Assembly: GCA_965224675.1 (NCBI GenBank)
Contig: CBDDAA010000004.1
Span: 2,356,001-2,420,000 of the forward strand
DNA from: UBA7957 sp965224675
GTDB taxonomy: Bacteria; Pseudomonadota; Gammaproteobacteria; Granulosicoccales; Granulosicoccaceae
DNA length: 64,000 nucleotides
Reading direction: 5' to 3'
Shown: in pieces, positions 61,811-64,000 of the stretch
Layout of the letters: every line of letters begins with the position of its first letter
Position numbering within the stretch: position 1 is the first letter of the stretch
Program-made: the position numbers and the translations under genes
Notes under the pieces: generated by a model
The model's database searches: none
What the model was told of the DNA's origin: nothing
Seen by the model: only the letters and a program-made list of their open reading frames with translations

Positions 61811-62281
61811 CTACAACATCCCTAACAGATCAACCATCTCAATGGCGGTATGTGCTGCCTCACTGCCTTTATTACCTGCCTTGGTTCCCGCTCGCTCAAT
61901 TGCCTGTTCGATACTGTCGGTTGTTAATACACCATTGGCAACGGGTATACCTGTGCTCAGAGATACGCTGGCCAAGCCTTTACTGCTCTCTCCTGCAACA
62001 AAATCAAAATGCGGTGTTGAGCCGCGAATGACAGCACCTAATGCAATAATGCCATCGTAATTTCCTGATTCCGCTAATTTTTTAGCCGCAAGTGGCATCT
62101 CATAGGCACCTGGCACTTTAACAATAGTAATATCAGACTCGCTTACCCCACTACGTATAAGAGAATCTAACGCACCGCTAAGCAAACTGTTTACAATGAA
62201 GCTGTTGAAGCGTGCGGTGATAATCGCGTATTTTGCCGGGCCGGTTGTCAGCCGTCCCTCATAAGTCGTAATCTGAGACAT
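61811..62281 (-). CDS. ribH: 6,7-dimethyl-8-ribityllumazine synthase
   Basis: The 156-residue enzyme condenses the ribityl pyrimidine with dihydroxybutanone phosphate. Conserved parts are ARFNSFIVNSLLSGALDSLI, KVPGAYEMPLAAKKLAESG, ALGAVIRGSTPHFDFVAGES and PVANGVLTTDSIEQAIERAG, with the catalytic His in TPHFD. It lies between the RibB fusion and nusB. Confidence 0.95.
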   Translation of the reverse strand: MSQITTYEGRLTTGPAKYAIITARFNSFIVNSLLSGALDSLIRSGVSESDITIVKVPGAYEMPLAAKKLAESGNYDGIIALGAVIRGSTPHFDFVAGESSKGLASVSLSTGIPVANGVLTTDSIEQAIERAGTKAGNKGSEAAHTAIEMVDLLGML

Positions 62282-62292
62282 CTAATTTCCTG

Positions 62293-63417
62293 TTATTCAT
62301 TAATAAAATCAACAACTTCAAGGTCAAATCCAGCCATGCCGTGAAATACCTTTGGCGCACTCATCAAGCGCATTTTATGTACGCCCAGATCAGCAAGTAT
62401 TTGCGCCCCTATGCCATAGGTACGTATGTCTTGTGGCTGCTCATTTTTTTCTATCGATTCACCTTGGGTATAACTATTTTGCAGCTGCTGTATATTGCGA
62501 ATTAAAGCACCTGGGTCTTGTGGTGGGCGCAGTAAAACCAGTACACCTCCCTCCTCCATGTCACCAATTCGGCGTAAAGCATCACGTAAAGGCCAACCTG
62601 CCCCTACATTAGATCCCAAACTGTCTGATAGCAAATCCTCAACATGCACACGCACAGCAATCGCCCGTGAATGATCCACTTCCCCCTTGACCAAGGCCAG
62701 ATGTAAACCGTTCTCCACCACATCTTGAAACGCATAAAGACGAAACTGACCAAAAACACTAGGAAAATCATGTTCTAGTACTCGCTCAATCGTCCGTTCA
62801 TTGTGAATACGATAGCGAATTAAATCTTCAATTGTACCAATTTTAAGGTCGTGTTTAAGCGAGAACGCTTCAAGATCAGGTCTACGTGCCATGGTGCCAT
62901 CTGGATTTAAAATTTCTACAATGGTTGCCGCCGATTGTAAGCCAGCCAATCGGGCCAGATCACAGGCGGCTTCCGTGTGCCCAGCCCTCGCCAAAACACC
63001 GCCATCTTGTGCCATCAACGGGAAAATATGTCCAGGCTGTACAATATCTTCAGGTCGTGCTTCAAGCGTCACAGCCGCCTCAATAGTTCGTGCACGATCT
63101 GCCGCTGAGATACCTGTTGAAACGCCGCTTGCAGCTTCAATTGATACCGTAAAATTTGTCCCATGTGATGTTTGGTTATTATGGGTCATCAGTGGCAATC
63201 GCAAACGTTGACAATGTTCACGGCTCAGAGGCAAACATATTAGTCCACGACCATATTGAGCCATGAAATTAATATCATCAGGACGCGTTAATTCTGCAGC
63301 CATTACGAGGTCACCCTCGTTTTCACGGCTTTCATCATCAAGTAGAATCACCATTTTGCCTTGGCGAATATCTTCTATTATCTCTTCAGTGGTATGCATT
63401 GCTTGTTTTATATCCAT
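62293..63417 (-). CDS. ribB: DHBP synthase fused to a degenerate GTP cyclohydrolase II domain (RibBX)
   Basis: Residues 1-205 are a complete 3,4-dihydroxy-2-butanone 4-phosphate synthase (LLDDESRENEGDLVMAAE; HIFPLMAQDGGVLARAGHTE). The C-terminal half has the RibA fold, but the zinc cysteines of the CLTGDVFGSLRCDCG region are replaced (LLSDSLGSNVGAGWPLRDAL). GTP cyclohydrolase activity is therefore unlikely, as in the known RibBX proteins. It heads the riboflavin operon. No FMN riboswitch fits into the short upstream region. Confidence 0.85.
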   Translation of the reverse strand: MDIKQAMHTTEEIIEDIRQGKMVILLDDESRENEGDLVMAAELTRPDDINFMAQYGRGLICLPLSREHCQRLRLPLMTHNNQTSHGTNFTVSIEAASGVSTGISAADRARTIEAAVTLEARPEDIVQPGHIFPLMAQDGGVLARAGHTEAACDLARLAGLQSAATIVEILNPDGTMARRPDLEAFSLKHDLKIGTIEDLIRYRIHNERTIERVLEHDFPSVFGQFRLYAFQDVVENGLHLALVKGEVDHSRAIAVRVHVEDLLSDSLGSNVGAGWPLRDALRRIGDMEEGGVLVLLRPPQDPGALIRNIQQLQNSYTQGESIEKNEQPQDIRTYGIGAQILADLGVHKMRLMSAPKVFHGMAGFDLEVVDFINE

Positions 63418-63487
63418 AATTATTGTGACCCAACTCGATTCATTCTATAGAGGTACACTTATATATTTTGATCGTGCCGCCCTCAAC

Positions 63488-63802
63488 TTATTTTTTATCC
63501 ATCACGCGAGTTGAATAGCGTTTAATATTACCAAAGTAAGGGTAGATAACCCACCGGGAGCAAATGAGTGATGCTTTCAGATTGTATTTAAAAATGCGCC
63601 ATACTGCGTTGTTCATGATTGATTTGCAATACGTTAACCTTCTCCTCATAAATTTTAGCGCTTTTTTAAGCTCAACAATAAACCCGACCTCAAGCATTTT
63701 TCTTCTTACATCGGCGTGACGAGAAATACCTTTTGGCAGGTTTAACCAATAGTTTGGATGCGCTGCAATATGGGATAGAGTAATCAGGATGTCTTTCGCC
63801 AA
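63488..63802 (-). CDS. uncertain ORF after cysS, 104 aa
   Basis: The frame starts at TTG 63802 inside the cysS end and reads LITLSHIAAHPNYWLNLPKG, then a basic region with Arg and Lys clusters. It has no clear ribosome binding site. A related upstream-start product could be a small regulator, but composition is unremarkable. It may be non-coding. Confidence 0.3.
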   Translation of the reverse strand: MAKDILITLSHIAAHPNYWLNLPKGISRHADVRRKMLEVGFIVELKKALKFMRRRLTYCKSIMNNAVWRIFKYNLKASLICSRWVIYPYFGNIKRYSTRVMDKK

Positions 63803-64000
63803 TCAGTTTTGCCTTGTTTGTCTTCGAGCACAATGGATTGTTCCAGCAGGAGATCACGTATCCGATCTGCTTCAGTGAAATCTCCTCGGGTTCTTGCCTG
63901 AGTGCGTTGTTCAATTAGTAGATATATTTCCTCTTGGCTAATTGAATCTTCATCCGAGCCGGAGGCTTTTAGGAATTGCCCGGAATCAGTTTGGAGAATG
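63785..64000 (-). CDS. cysS: cysteinyl-tRNA synthetase, 3' end (5' part outside window)
   Basis: The minus-strand frame entering at the right edge reads ILQTDSGQFLKASGSDEDSI, then IEQRTQARTRGDFTEADRIR and LEDKQGKTDWRKTS before TGA at 63785. This is the characteristic C-terminus of CysRS (R-x3-R-x-DF-x2-AD-x-IRD and a final GTxWR). About 71 residues are present. Confidence 0.85.

Noticed and set aside
63418..63487. FMN riboswitch upstream of ribB
   Set aside because: The available leader is too short and lacks the conserved FMN element segments.

Overview
The window is a gammaproteobacterial chromosome segment of moderate GC. About 51.4 kb of it (1 to ~51,433) is the right-hand part of a podovirus-like temperate prophage, and the rest (51,434-64,000) is host core genome. 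The host side has the order uvrY-uvrC-pgsA next to tRNA-Gly/Cys/Leu, the plsX-fabH-rpmF-yceD-maf cluster, and ribBX-ribH-nusB-pgpA, an arrangement typical of Gammaproteobacteria. No genus can be named from the sequence alone.

Prophage layout. At the right end a tyrosine integrase and an excisionase-like gene sit beside the 3' part of a tRNA-Gly(GCC), which is attR. The left end (attL) lies outside the window. The leftward early operon runs Cro, a replication initiator with internal iterons, a RuvC-like resolvase and a Q-like gene. The late operon follows on the minus strand: tailspike, small and large terminase, two very large tail proteins, portal, scaffold, N4-gp56-like capsid protein, head-tail and tail-tube proteins, virion internal proteins, holin, endolysin, and finally a 4058-residue polyvalent giant with pyrophosphatase-like, DNA methyltransferase and helicase domains. 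On the plus strand cI is followed by a KAS III-like enzyme and a 7-TM membrane protein. Rightward from P_L run a 12-bp tandem-repeat gene, its partner, a J-domain protein, xis and int. The same 17-bp palindrome lies at P_R, P_RM and P_L. The left 2.1 kb holds a plus-strand cassette of small genes of unknown function.

Lesions and switches. An ~860-bp segment (15,442-16,302) is inverted relative to the late operon. The inversion breaks two genes at once, and flipping it back at AGCT restores both in frame. A perfect 14-bp tandem duplication splits the replication initiator into two ORFs. The cI gene holds a 22-bp-period duplication whose loss would shift the frame. Three small winged-helix-like genes and a tail-gene boundary carry frameshifts, several at homopolymer runs. 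These could be programmed events, prophage decay or assembly errors; the sequence alone does not decide.

Host part. uvrC and a uvrY-like regulator flank a 266-bp palindromic element with no ORF. The UvrY-like receiver has Glu in place of the phospho-acceptor Asp and has lost one acidic-pocket residue. fabH, plsX, rpmF and yceD form a leftward lipid and ribosomal protein cluster, with maf divergent. The riboflavin operon encodes a RibB fused to a degenerate cyclohydrolase domain. The 3' end of cysS enters at the right edge.
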